Below are positions 18,737-26,417 of a stretch of 64,000 nt of DNA, piece by piece. Both the position numbers and the translations under genes were made by a program. The notes beneath the pieces are model-generated. The model made no database searches and was not told the DNA's origin. It was given only the letters and a program-made list of their open reading frames with translations. Source of the stretch: DASYXZ01 sp035946625 (GTDB lineage Bacteria > Acidobacteriota > Terriglobia > UBA7540); contig DASYZE010000018.1 of the NCBI GenBank assembly GCA_035946625.1, forward strand, positions 10,303 to 74,302, read 5' to 3'. Position 1 is the first letter of the stretch; every line of letters begins with the position of its first letter.

Positions 18737-18866
18737 CGTGAATCCTTTTCGTCGGCTCGTTCTTTCGATGGCGCTCGCCGCGACGAGGCCAAGTCACCCA
18801 ATTCTATCAAAACGGGAATATTGAAAACGATGTTTCACCCATTTTTCGCGAAAAACATGACAAAAA

Positions 18867-18885
18867 AACGACGTAATACGTTGTT
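18867..18885. promoter_or_regulatory. Palindrome upstream of accC, possible operator
   Basis: AACGACGTAATACGTTGTT is an inverted repeat with one mismatch across 9-bp arms, about 130 bp upstream of the accC start in an AT-rich stretch. The shape fits a dimeric repressor site; no regulator gene is adjacent. Confidence 0.35.
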
Positions 18886-18903
18886 AAGATTGAGGATAAA
18901 TAC

Positions 18904-18976
18904 GGTGGCTTCGTTTTCTTGAGAATGAGGTTATCAGATTGAGTTTAAATGGCTTAACCATGGTGGCTTCGTTTTC
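18904..18976 (+). repeat. Imperfect tandem duplication with GGTGGCTTCGTTTTC ends
   Basis: The 15-mer occurs at 18904-18918 and 18962-18976, and each copy is preceded by AGATTGAG-x2-TAAAT-like sequence, suggesting a local duplication with a period of 58 bp. No function is apparent. Confidence 0.5.
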
Positions 18977-19283
18977 GTGATATCCAACCTGTGGTTTATT
19001 CGAGGGGGGTGAGGCCAAACGGGACTTGAAGGTGAGACCGATTGCGTAATCTACTCAATCTAAACAACATTCCAGCTTTGCTTGGCATTTTTCCCGTCGT
19101 TGTCATCCTGACATTACCTAGCTTCCCGGCAGCCTTCCACGCCCCACGCATTTTTGTGGACGTCGCCCTTTTCCCGGGAATAGATACTTAACTGAAGCGT
19201 TATAACTTACGTTTATACTAAAGTCAAGTAAATTCGGCGGCCGATATTGGTGTCCATTGGGAACATATTTCCTAAAGGACACC

Positions 19284-19383
19284 GGTCATTCCCGTCCCGC
19301 AGGCGCGGGACGGGAATCCAGTCCCTCAACCGCGCATTCCCAATTGCATACCCAATGGATTCATGCTTCCGCGGGAATGACCT
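19284..19383. repeat. Dispersed GGAATGAC-type palindromic repeat
   Basis: GGTCATTCCCG...CGGGAATCC at one end and GGATTCATGC...GCGGGAATGACC at the other form an imperfect inverted pair. Related copies lie at 52771-52856, 59588-59612 (inside an Rhs gene) and a truncated one at 23550-23570. Confidence 0.6.
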
Positions 19384-19442
19384 GGGGTGGAAAGGGAGCC
19401 GACACCGAATTACACCTTCGCCCCGCCTTGCACACTTTCCCC

Positions 19443-19487
19443 TTGACAATCTAGTGGAAGGATGTATTTTAATCTAGACCGTCTAAA
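19443..19487 (+). promoter_or_regulatory. PadR gene promoter with overlapping operator-like repeat
   Basis: TTGACA (19443-19448) is followed after 16 bp by TATTTT (19465-19470). TCTAGAC-C-GTCTAAA (19473-19487) is a near-perfect inverted repeat overlapping the transcription start and ribosome-binding site. Its position suggests autorepression by the PadR protein encoded just downstream. Confidence 0.55.
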
Positions 19488-19497
19488 GGAGAAACCG

Positions 19498-19830
19498 ATG
19501 ACCGATCGAGCCACCGATCTTGTCCAAGGCACGTTGGACATGCTGATCCTGAAAACGCTGGCGCTGGAGCCGATGCACGGCTACGGCATTGCGCTTCGGA
19601 TCGAGCAGATCAGCAAGGGCGTGTTTCGCGTCAATGCCGGGTCGCTCTTTCCCGCCTTCCGCCGACTCGAGCGCGCAGGATGGATCAAGCCGCAATGGAA
19701 CCCGACGGAGAACAATCGGCGGGCCAAGTATTACCACCTCACCGAGCGTGGGCGCAAGCAATTGAAAGCCGAAACCGACGCGTGGGGAAAACAGATCGCG
19801 GCCATTGCCAGGATTATGGAAGCGTCTTAG
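19498..19830 (+). CDS. PadR-family transcriptional regulator
   Basis: A 110-residue winged-helix repressor. TLDMLILKTLALEPMHGYGI and GSLFPAFRRLERAGWI are the family signature, and YYHLTERGRKQL is the wing. The ATG at 19498 follows AAAGGAG. It is immediately upstream of an ADOP permease gene, separated by 65 bp, the usual pairing in Acidobacteria. It probably senses a compound exported by, or stress linked to, that permease; the ligand is unknown. Confidence 0.9.
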   Translation: MTDRATDLVQGTLDMLILKTLALEPMHGYGIALRIEQISKGVFRVNAGSLFPAFRRLERAGWIKPQWNPTENNRRAKYYHLTERGRKQLKAETDAWGKQIAAIARIMEAS

Positions 19831-19835
19831 AGGCG

Positions 19836-19871
19836 GTAGACAGTAGACAGTAGACCGTAGACAGTAAACAG
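19836..19871 (+). repeat. Short tandem heptamer repeat between PadR and permease genes
   Basis: Built from repeated TAGACAG units with slight variation. It fills most of the gap between the PadR stop and the permease ribosome-binding region. Confidence 0.6.
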
Positions 19872-19895
19872 GGGACGGCAGGCGGGAGGGTTGAC

Positions 19896-22598
19896 ATGGC
19901 GCTACTGCGAAAAATTGGGGGTGGGCTCCGCGTACTTTTCCAGAAGACACAAGTCGAACGCGAGATGGATGAAGAGCTGAACGATTATCTTGACGCCGCG
20001 ATGAAAGACAAGATGCGTTTGGGAATGAACCGGAAAGAAGCGCTGCGCGCGGCGCGAGTCGAAATGGGCAGCGTGGATGCGGTGAAAGAGGGAATCCGCA
20101 CTGTCGGCTGGGAATCGACACTGGAATCGCTCAGGCAAGACATCCGCTGCGGCCTGCGTCAATTGCGCCGCAATCCCGGTTTCACCGTAGTTGCGGTGCT
20201 GACGCTCGCGCTGGGCATTGGGGCGAACACAGCGGTGTTTAGCGTTGTCGATGCGCTTATACTTCGCAACCTACCTGTACACGATCCGTCGCGACTTGTC
20301 GGCTTCTATACAGTAAACACGGGCGGCCAGTGGTCTGGGATTACGGTTCCTCAGATTCAGGAGATCAATCGCGAGCAAAAGGTCTTCGAGGGAGTTTTCG
20401 GCCGGAGGTATCCGAATCACTCGAATGTGGAAGAACACGGCGTCATCTGGCCGATAAACCTCGGGTACATCACCGGAAGTTACTATTCAGTGTTAGGTGT
20501 AAAACCGGCGGTCGGGCGGCTGATTTCTCCCGATGACGTTGGTCTTTCTCGTGGCGCTCCCTCACCAGTTGCTGTCATAAGCTATGACTTTTGGCAGCGC
20601 CGTTATGCGGGCGCCCAGCAGGCCATCGGCAAGACCATCCTAATTGCCGGAGAGCCTTTCACGATCATCGGCGTTACGGCAAAGGGTTTCTTTGGAGAAC
20701 AAGTGGGATTCTCGCTTGACGTCACTATTCCGATTACGCGGGTTCCCGGACAGGTTGAAAAATCGGGCAGGGCTTTCGAGTTCGAAATTCCAGGCTGTCA
20801 ATATGCGGTTGGACGTCTGCGAGACGGCGTGAGTATCGAACAGGCCAAGGCACAACTCGGAACAATTTGGCCTGCCGTCCGAGCGGCTACCGTACCTCCT
20901 GACCTAAACCCCCAACAGCGCGATGAGTATCTCGCCAAGAATCTACGCGTCGATCCCTACCCGACGAACGGCTTTTCGTACCTCCGCGACCAGTTTGCCA
21001 AGCCTTTGTATGTCCTTATGGGGATATCCTGCCTGATCATTCTGATCGCCAGCGTCAATCTTGCGACCTTGCTGCTTGCTCGCGCCTGGGCCCGTCAGCA
21101 CGAGATGGGGATTAGAATTGCCTTGGGTGCGGGTCGCTGGCGGCTCATGCGTCAGCAGCTCACAGAAAGCCTGCTGTTATCAATCTCCGGCGCGGCCCTT
21201 GGATTGGGCTTTGCCTCATGGGGAAGCCGATGGCTTGTTGGATTTTGGAGCCACATCGCCTTCAACCCACCAACTGTGATTGATGTGAGCCCTGATATTC
21301 GCGTGTTGGGTTTCGCGACGGCCATCGCCATCCTCGCGGCAATTCTCTTTGGGCTCGCCCCAGCGTGGTATGCCTCCCGTGGCGCACCAACAGGAGCTTT
21401 GCAAGAAGCTTCGTACGCATCCGGCAGGAATATCCGGCGTTTCGGAAAACTGCTCATTGTGATTGAGGTTGCACTCTCGATCCCGCTGGTAACCACGGGC
21501 GGATTACTGGTCCGAAGTCTGGAAAGGCTCCGAACGGCCAGCCCTGGTTTTGACTACCATCAGTTGGTCGTCCTGCAATTAGAGTCCGACACCGGGAATA
21601 AAAAGAGTTTAGACGATGCTTATTACCACGCACTTGTTCAGCAACTCTCGGAAATACCAAGCGTCCGCTCTGTGGCGCTCTCCCAAATGCTACCTGGCTC
21701 GGGCTTTGGCGGCTCAGACACGGTCGGACCAAGTGGTTCGGGGACTGGCGTTGATGCCGATTCCCAGATCGTGTCACCCGACTTCTTCCAGACGGTGCGC
21801 ATCGCATTTGTGCGGGGGCGTGATTTCACGTGGGAGGACAACGGGCAAGCTCCGCGCGTTTCGCTCGTCAGTGAAAGCCTCGCTAAACAGCTTTTTCCTT
21901 CCGGCGATCCGATCGGTCAGCGCATCAATATCGGAACCGATCCGAAACGGCGAAGAATAGAGGTCGTAGGCGTCGTGAACGACGCGCGCGTGCGCGACAT
22001 CCGGAAACCGTCGCCGTTCATTGTATATGTGCCCTTTTTGCAGGAGGCGGAGTATATCGGCTATTGGACAAACGTCGAGATGCTCGCAGCGGACCGGCCG
22101 AGCACAGTCCTCGAAGCCGCCCGGCAGCGAATCGATTCGCTCGGCCGTCAATACGTTTTCTATTCCGAGACACTTGAAGGGACGATTAACACCACCGTGT
22201 CAAATGAACGGGCGCTGGCCTTTGTGTCGGGATTCTTCGCTGCTCTAGCGCTGCTGTTGGCTGGGGTTGGGCTGTTTGGCTTGATGTCGTACACAGTCTC
22301 ACAGCGAACCCGAGAGTTGGGTATTCGCATCGCGCTCGGCGCGCGAAACAGAGGCGTACTCTGGATGATCCTGCGCGATTCTTTGGGCCTCGTCCTCATC
22401 GGCGAAGTTATCGGATTCCCATGCGCACTGGCTGCCACACGCCTGGTCGCCCACATGCTTTTGGACATCTCCCCTTATGACCCTGCCACGCTCGCGACGG
22501 TTGCGGGAGCCGTAGTTACAATTGGCATTGTGTCTGGGTACTTCCCTGCGCGGCGGGCGACGAAAGTCGATCCGATGGTGGCGCTGCGCTATGAGTGA
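19896..22598 (+). CDS. ADOP-type (MacB/FtsX-like) duplicated ABC permease
   Basis: A 900-residue permease of the 'acidobacterial duplicated orphan permease' class. An N-terminal ~85-residue cytoplasmic leader (EMDEELNDYLDAAMKDKMRLG) precedes a membrane helix with TLALGIGANTAVFSVVDALI. Two MacB-type periplasmic domains and two FtsX membrane bundles follow, the first at about 370-530 and the second ending LGIRIALGARNRGVLWMILRDS and PARRATKVDPMVALRYE. No ATPase gene is adjacent, as is typical of this class, so an ATPase elsewhere or an ATP-independent role is possible. It is controlled with the upstream PadR gene. Confidence 0.9.
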   Translation: MALLRKIGGGLRVLFQKTQVEREMDEELNDYLDAAMKDKMRLGMNRKEALRAARVEMGSVDAVKEGIRTVGWESTLESLRQDIRCGLRQLRRNPGFTVVAVLTLALGIGANTAVFSVVDALILRNLPVHDPSRLVGFYTVNTGGQWSGITVPQIQEINREQKVFEGVFGRRYPNHSNVEEHGVIWPINLGYITGSYYSVLGVKPAVGRLISPDDVGLSRGAPSPVAVISYDFWQRRYAGAQQAIGKTILIAGEPFTIIGVTAKGFFGEQVGFSLDVTIPITRVPGQVEKSGRAFEFEIPGCQYAVGRLRDGVSIEQAKAQLGTIWPAVRAATVPPDLNPQQRDEYLAKNLRVDPYPTNGFSYLRDQFAKPLYVLMGISCLIILIASVNLATLLLARAWARQHEMGIRIALGAGRWRLMRQQLTESLLLSISGAALGLGFASWGSRWLVGFWSHIAFNPPTVIDVSPDIRVLGFATAIAILAAILFGLAPAWYASRGAPTGALQEASYASGRNIRRFGKLLIVIEVALSIPLVTTGGLLVRSLERLRTASPGFDYHQLVVLQLESDTGNKKSLDDAYYHALVQQLSEIPSVRSVALSQMLPGSGFGGSDTVGPSGSGTGVDADSQIVSPDFFQTVRIAFVRGRDFTWEDNGQAPRVSLVSESLAKQLFPSGDPIGQRINIGTDPKRRRIEVVGVVNDARVRDIRKPSPFIVYVPFLQEAEYIGYWTNVEMLAADRPSTVLEAARQRIDSLGRQYVFYSETLEGTINTTVSNERALAFVSGFFAALALLLAGVGLFGLMSYTVSQRTRELGIRIALGARNRGVLWMILRDSLGLVLIGEVIGFPCALAATRLVAHMLLDISPYDPATLATVAGAVVTIGIVSGYFPARRATKVDPMVALRYE

Positions 22599-22742
22599 AA
22601 CTATTGCCCGATTGAGTGATCTGGGGAATTGAGTGATTTAAAACCAGCTTTCTTAATGGGCACCGTCCCGACGGGGTTTCGGGACCATCGCAAGATTGAT
22701 GACTGGCTCGGTCAATCCTGAAAAACATTGCCGCTGGCCTTC

Positions 22743-23201
22743 TCAGGCCAGCTTGCGCACATCGAACACCATCAGACTCTGCCCTGTGGCGCGAAGCAGC
22801 TTCTGCCAACGATGAAAATCGCGGGCGTTTTCAGTTACGATGCTGGCGGCATTGTTCGCCGCCTCGAGGGCAATCAGCGCGTCACGAATGTGGCCGGCCA
22901 TTCGATGCCGGCCGTAAACTCTTGTATACCGGCCCAGCATTTGGCCTGCCTCTAACCAAGCGGAGGCACCGGGAGAACACAGGCGCCCCAACCGTCCGTG
23001 CCATTGGCAGAGTGCGTTAAGGTCGTCTTTCTCTTCCCGGCTTCGTGCGCCCGCATAAAGCTCCATCGCGACTACTACCGTGAGCGCCGACCTTTTGAGG
23101 ACGGCACTGTCATCCTCAATCCACGATTACGACCCTTCACGGATGTGGCACACATAAACCGAAGTGTCGAAAATTAGCTTGCCCGGAGGCAGCCAGGTCA
23201 T
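22743..23201 (-). pseudogene. VapC-like PIN-domain toxin, interrupted by an in-frame stop
   Basis: Reading from the ATG at 23201 gives MTWLPPGKLIFDTSVYVCHI then REGS, a TAA at 23127-23129, and then WIEDDSAVLKRSALTVVVAM continuing in the same frame through MELYAGARSREE to FDVRKLA. The part before the stop carries the first PIN Asp (LIFDTSVY); the part after has the E of MELYAG and the ENARDF acidic patch. One nonsense change thus splits an otherwise intact ~150-residue ribonuclease toxin. The ATG overlaps the antitoxin stop by 4 bases (ATGA). Without the first Asp, the downstream fragment should be inactive. Confidence 0.75.
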
Positions 23202-23425
23202 TTGCGCTTGGTCCGCCTGGAGGGAGCGCGGTTGAAGACATCCTCTAACGTGCCACGTTCCCGCAGCCTTCGCAACGCAGTCTGAATACCCTTGATGGCG
23301 AGTTCATGGTCGATAGCATTGCGGACGGCCTCTGAATTGCTGCGCGCCCCGTTGACGCGCCGCAAGCGCTTTAGCTTGCTCTTTTCCAGAATCAAATTGA
23401 TTCTCTCTAGATTTGGTCTGGCCAT
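23198..23425 (-). CDS. Ribbon-helix-helix antitoxin of the VapBC-like pair
   Basis: A 75-residue protein with a short N-terminal strand (PNLERINLILEKSKLKRLRR) and a helix-turn-helix pattern (NSEAVRNAIDHELAIKGI) typical of ribbon-helix-helix antitoxins, with a basic C-terminal tail. It overlaps the broken toxin gene by 4 bases. The antitoxin frame is intact although the toxin is not. Confidence 0.7.
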   Translation of the reverse strand: MARPNLERINLILEKSKLKRLRRVNGARSNSEAVRNAIDHELAIKGIQTALRRLRERGTLEDVFNRAPSRRTKRK

Positions 23426-23641
23426 TTATTTGACCCGTGTGTATATCTACCACTCATTATACACAATTCCTATACGAGGGTATATTTTCGCGTTTCTCGG
23501 GGACCCGTGTCATTTGAAATCAGATCCCTTTCGAAACCCGTCATCTGACGGGTCATTCCCGCGAAGGCGGCACTCGAGAAGGAAGAGGAACTCAAGGGAG
23601 GAAATGGGCCTCGGGTGGTTGTCCGAGGCCCAGGGGGATGT
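23426..23641. other. Intergenic segment with truncated dispersed repeat and hairpin
   Basis: It contains a truncated GGTCATTCCCGCG repeat (23550-23570) and a 9-bp stem GGGCCTCGG/CCGAGGCCC at 23606-23631. The first 80 bp are AT-rich and could hold the antitoxin promoter on the minus strand. Confidence 0.45.
23606..23631 (-). terminator. Hairpin after the minus-strand small gene, possible terminator
   Basis: A 9-bp GC-rich stem with an 8-base loop starts 10 bases beyond the TAA of the 54-codon frame at 23642-23806. Read on the minus strand it is followed by ATTTCCTCCCTT, a weak pyrimidine tract rather than a T run. Confidence 0.4.
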
Positions 23642-23806
23642 TTAGGCAGGATAGTAGGAAGGATTGAACTGAAGCAGACGGAACCTTGCGGCTCCATCGA
23701 TTAGGGCAAAACGATTAATAAACTCGTATAAAAGTTGATCCATATTCCCCTCCACATGGAGCGGTGGGATGTCTTGCGATTCGAGCGTGAATACCGGTTG
23801 ATTCAT
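23642..23806 (-). CDS. Small hypothetical protein, 54 residues
   Basis: On the minus strand an ATG at 23806 opens a frame of 54 codons: MNQPVFTLESQDIPPLHVEG, then NMDQLLYEFINRFALIDGAA, ending FRLLQFNPSYYPA. Codon choice looks natural and a GC-rich hairpin follows the stop, which is why I list it. The ribosome-binding site is weak. It lies 93 bp after the porin gene on the same strand and could be the last gene of that unit. I do not recognise the sequence. Confidence 0.4.
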   Translation of the reverse strand: MNQPVFTLESQDIPPLHVEGNMDQLLYEFINRFALIDGAARFRLLQFNPSYYPA

Positions 23807-23899
23807 TGTTCTGTCTCACTGCCGTGCTGATTATTTTCTGTGGCCGTCTGCCGAATTCCTTGCTTGCGCGTAAGAGAGGCCATCGCCCATTCTCCAAGA

Positions 23900-25576
23900 T
23901 TAAAACGTGAACTGGAATTGACTTTGGACCCGGTATTGCGTGTTCGCGCCCCTCGGTAGAGGGACATAGAAGTTGCGTGCCGGGTCATTTGAACTGATTT
24001 CATTCTGAATAAAGAGCAAGTTCTGCCATTGGAGGAAATTGGTCAGGCCGAGGTCGACGCGAAAATTCTGCGAGCGGATATTCACGCCCGAAATTGTTCC
24101 CAGGCCGGCGTCGGTAACTTGAGCAATCATCGAATTCGCCTCCTTTTCGGAATAGATATAAAGGAAACGAAGGTCGCCGAATTTTTTTACTTCGCCCACG
24201 TTGAGCGTGCCCATCCAGGCGTCGCGCTGAAAGCTGGCGCCGATGTTGCGCGCGGCGTCAAATTGCAGCCACACCGGAACGTTTTGGTGATGCGTTCTCC
24301 AACCCAGGTGCCCAATGCGGTAGCTGAGGTGGGGAATCAAAAAGCCGCGCGCGGTATAAATTGTTCCGACCGGAGTAGTGGTGGCGTTACCCGTCTGACC
24401 CAGGCCCGCCGAGAGCGGCAATCCGTAATAATCATTCAGCAGGAGGGGGAATCCGGCGGCCGTTGAAGCAAGCTGGATCTGATTGGCGTTCCGGTACCAC
24501 TGGAAGTCCGCGAAAAACTGATGCGACCACCCTTCTGAAATTCTTCCGAACACGGCTACCCCGGTGTGAAACAGGTCGGCGTCGCGCACTTTTTGGCCCG
24601 GCGCATAACCTGACCCCACGAAGGCAGAGGAAGCTGACAAGGTCTGGACGTTGGGGTTGGTGAGAATGTACTCACCCGCCCGAAGCTCGAGATTGGTCAT
24701 GCCCAGTGGTTTGGATTCAAAGGGCAGGTTGGCGCTTTCCTGGAACCCGTTGAAGCGAATGTTGTGGTCGAAAAAGAACCGGGAGCCATCGGCGAAGACT
24801 TCTTCCATTTTTCCGCCCCGGATATCGAAAAGCCGGTTGTGGTAGCGCGCCGAATACTCACTGATAAAAATCGGGCCATGAGCGCCAAGGCCCGAGAAAT
24901 CCGAATCAATCGACTGCTGACTGGTGTAGGTTCCCGACCCGAGCTGGAGGTGGAAATCAAAATGATCGTCGAGGGTCTTGTTGACATTGAAACGGAGGCG
25001 GTAACGTTCGCGCGAATCTTGCAGGGGACCGGCGATGGAATTTCCGGAGCGAAAAAGCCCGTCATAACGGAAACGGAGGTCTCCGGAGAATTTGAACCCG
25101 GCCACGCCTTGGTTGAGGGTCTCGAGCGATTCGTTAATCTGGTCAACTTTGTTGGAGACGTCGGTCACCTGCTCCTGACTGGCTGGAAGTGAATCCGTCG
25201 CCGATTGAAGGCCCGGCGCGGGGTCGCCCGCATAAGTATCGAAGCCGGAGGGGATCACCGGAACGAGACTGCTGACCAGTCCAGATTGAGAAACGTGAGT
25301 CGGCGCGGTGATGGCCTCCAGCCTGTTTTCCAATTGCTCCACCCTTCGCGTCAATTCCTCGATTTGGGCTTGTTGGGCGAGGATCGTCTTGTCCATGGAT
25401 AATGACGCGGTGACATCTTTCGGCGCATTCCCTGGTTTGCCTCCCTGGGCAATTGAAAAAGGAGGTGCTGCGGGTTTCGTGGCGTCCTCGGCGGCAGCCA
25501 GCGTCATGGCGCCCAACAGAGTGACGCCAACTGCTGTTAATAAGGCTACCCCGTGGCTCAGTTGTTGCGGCTTCAT
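23900..25576 (-). CDS. Putative outer-membrane porin
   Basis: A 558-residue exported protein. A signal peptide (ALLTAVGVTLLGAMTLAAAE) is followed by a coiled-coil segment (ILAQQAQIEELTRRVEQLEN), a linker, and a long region of alternating aromatic and polar strands (FSGDLRFRYDGLFRSG, YRLRFNVNKTLDDHFDFHLQL) ending in QFQFTF, a C-terminal Phe beta-barrel signal. It fits the putative-porin family with an N-terminal coiled coil. The ATG at 25576 is preferred because GGTGGAG precedes it; the frame runs on to 25615. Solute specificity cannot be inferred. Confidence 0.8.
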   Translation of the reverse strand: MKPQQLSHGVALLTAVGVTLLGAMTLAAAEDATKPAAPPFSIAQGGKPGNAPKDVTASLSMDKTILAQQAQIEELTRRVEQLENRLEAITAPTHVSQSGLVSSLVPVIPSGFDTYAGDPAPGLQSATDSLPASQEQVTDVSNKVDQINESLETLNQGVAGFKFSGDLRFRYDGLFRSGNSIAGPLQDSRERYRLRFNVNKTLDDHFDFHLQLGSGTYTSQQSIDSDFSGLGAHGPIFISEYSARYHNRLFDIRGGKMEEVFADGSRFFFDHNIRFNGFQESANLPFESKPLGMTNLELRAGEYILTNPNVQTLSASSAFVGSGYAPGQKVRDADLFHTGVAVFGRISEGWSHQFFADFQWYRNANQIQLASTAAGFPLLLNDYYGLPLSAGLGQTGNATTTPVGTIYTARGFLIPHLSYRIGHLGWRTHHQNVPVWLQFDAARNIGASFQRDAWMGTLNVGEVKKFGDLRFLYIYSEKEANSMIAQVTDAGLGTISGVNIRSQNFRVDLGLTNFLQWQNLLFIQNEISSNDPARNFYVPLPRGANTQYRVQSQFQFTF

Positions 25577-25630
25577 CAAATACTCCACCAAAATTCGAGT
25601 CCAAACGACCGGCATAATGACCGAGCCAAT

Positions 25631-25984
25631 TTATGCTTTGAAGATCCACTTGGGGATCTCTTCCAGGAACCGAACTGCCACCGCGGCGCCCCGTCCGTTG
25701 GGCATCAGCGCCACCACAGTTGCGGAGGCCTCACGCGGTCCCGCGGACTGGCGCAACTGCACGGCCTCGCCCCCATAGAGAGGATAATCAACCAGGAAGA
25801 TCACAGTGTCGTGCCCACGAAACATAATCGTGGACTTTTGGACAGCGCCCTTGGCCCGAGTCGGCAATCCGACGCGAATCGGGATGTGCGCCGGCTTGGC
25901 GCTGGGGAAAAGGGGGAGCAGCCTGCCCAGAGCCGGATCGTTCGATCCTATGGTGGCTGCGGGGTTAAAATCGCGGCTGGTCAT
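25631..25984 (-). CDS. Small PilZ-like protein
   Basis: A 117-residue protein with HIPIRVGLPTRAKGAVQKST, VIFLVDYPLYGGEAVQLR and GRGAAVAVRFLEE, a strand pattern resembling PilZ-type barrels common in Acidobacteria. The RxxxR/DxSxxG c-di-GMP-binding motif is not clearly present, so binding is doubtful. I chose the ATG at 25984, preceded by CAGGAA; a GTG at 26011 is the alternative. It lies 54 bp upstream of the porin on the same strand. Confidence 0.5.
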   Translation of the reverse strand: MTSRDFNPAATIGSNDPALGRLLPLFPSAKPAHIPIRVGLPTRAKGAVQKSTIMFRGHDTVIFLVDYPLYGGEAVQLRQSAGPREASATVVALMPNGRGAAVAVRFLEEIPKWIFKA

Positions 25985-26302
25985 TGATTCCTGCTGTTGC
26001 GTCTGTAGCACTTTAAGCCTCCATTAACACCATCATCGTTCGCGCAGGACAAATGCACGAGGCATGCCAATTACGATCCGGCTCCATGGCAATCGCCAAG
26101 GGGTTCAATTCATGTCGCTTATTCACGAAGCGGGGAATAAGGCGGTTAGGTTGTCATTCTCAGTCGTGGATGTTTCCAGTCCCGTTCATGGACGGATATT
26201 TTATTCTCCGACCGAAAGGCGCAGAAGGCTGCCTGGGCTAAGTGCCAGTGTTGACGCGGGCAAATCACGTTCTTTTGACTTTTTCTCAGATTGCGACGAG
26301 TC
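25985..26302. other. Divergent intergenic region upstream of the chemosensory genes
   Basis: No gene supported between the PilZ-like gene (minus strand) and the first cheR (plus strand). A sigma-54-type promoter lies at its right end (26303-26318). Confidence 0.5.
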
Positions 26303-26318
26303 TGGTACGTGCCTTGCA
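26303..26318 (+). promoter_or_regulatory. Sigma-54-type promoter upstream of first cheR
   Basis: TGGTACGTGCCTTGCA carries the invariant GG and GC exactly 10 bases apart and a full TTGCA -12 element; only one base departs from TGGCACG-N4-TTGCA. It predicts a start near 26329 and a leader of about 90 bases. An NtrC-family activator is encoded 2.7 kb downstream. Confidence 0.65.
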
Positions 26319-26417
26319 TAGGAGTGTGGCGGACACGCGCACGCTGCCGCGAACAGGGTGCTGACCCTTGAGGGCTGACTCCAAACCGTGGCCAACCGCA
26401 GCTTTGCCAAGGAATCT

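Larger units (their letters stand above)
18737..19442. other. Roughly 0.7-kb intergenic region with repeats and a palindrome
   Basis: No gene supported. It holds a 19-bp palindrome (18867-18885), two copies of GGTGGCTTCGTTTTC (18904-18918 and 18962-18976) in an imperfect 58-bp tandem duplication, and a GGAATGAC-type dispersed repeat at 19284-19383. The region is more AT-rich than the flanking genes. Confidence 0.55.

Noticed and set aside
17699..18922. A 407-codon plus-strand frame
   Set aside because: Almost entirely antisense to the well-supported biotin carboxylase gene; its sequence has no protein features.
19836..19871. CRISPR-like short repeat cluster
   Set aside because: Units are 7 bp with no spacers; it is a simple tandem repeat.
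22743..23066. A functional 107-residue VapC starting at MELYAG
   Set aside because: It would lack the first PIN aspartate (LIFDTSVY), which lies in the same frame beyond a TAA; the full frame is better read as a broken gene.
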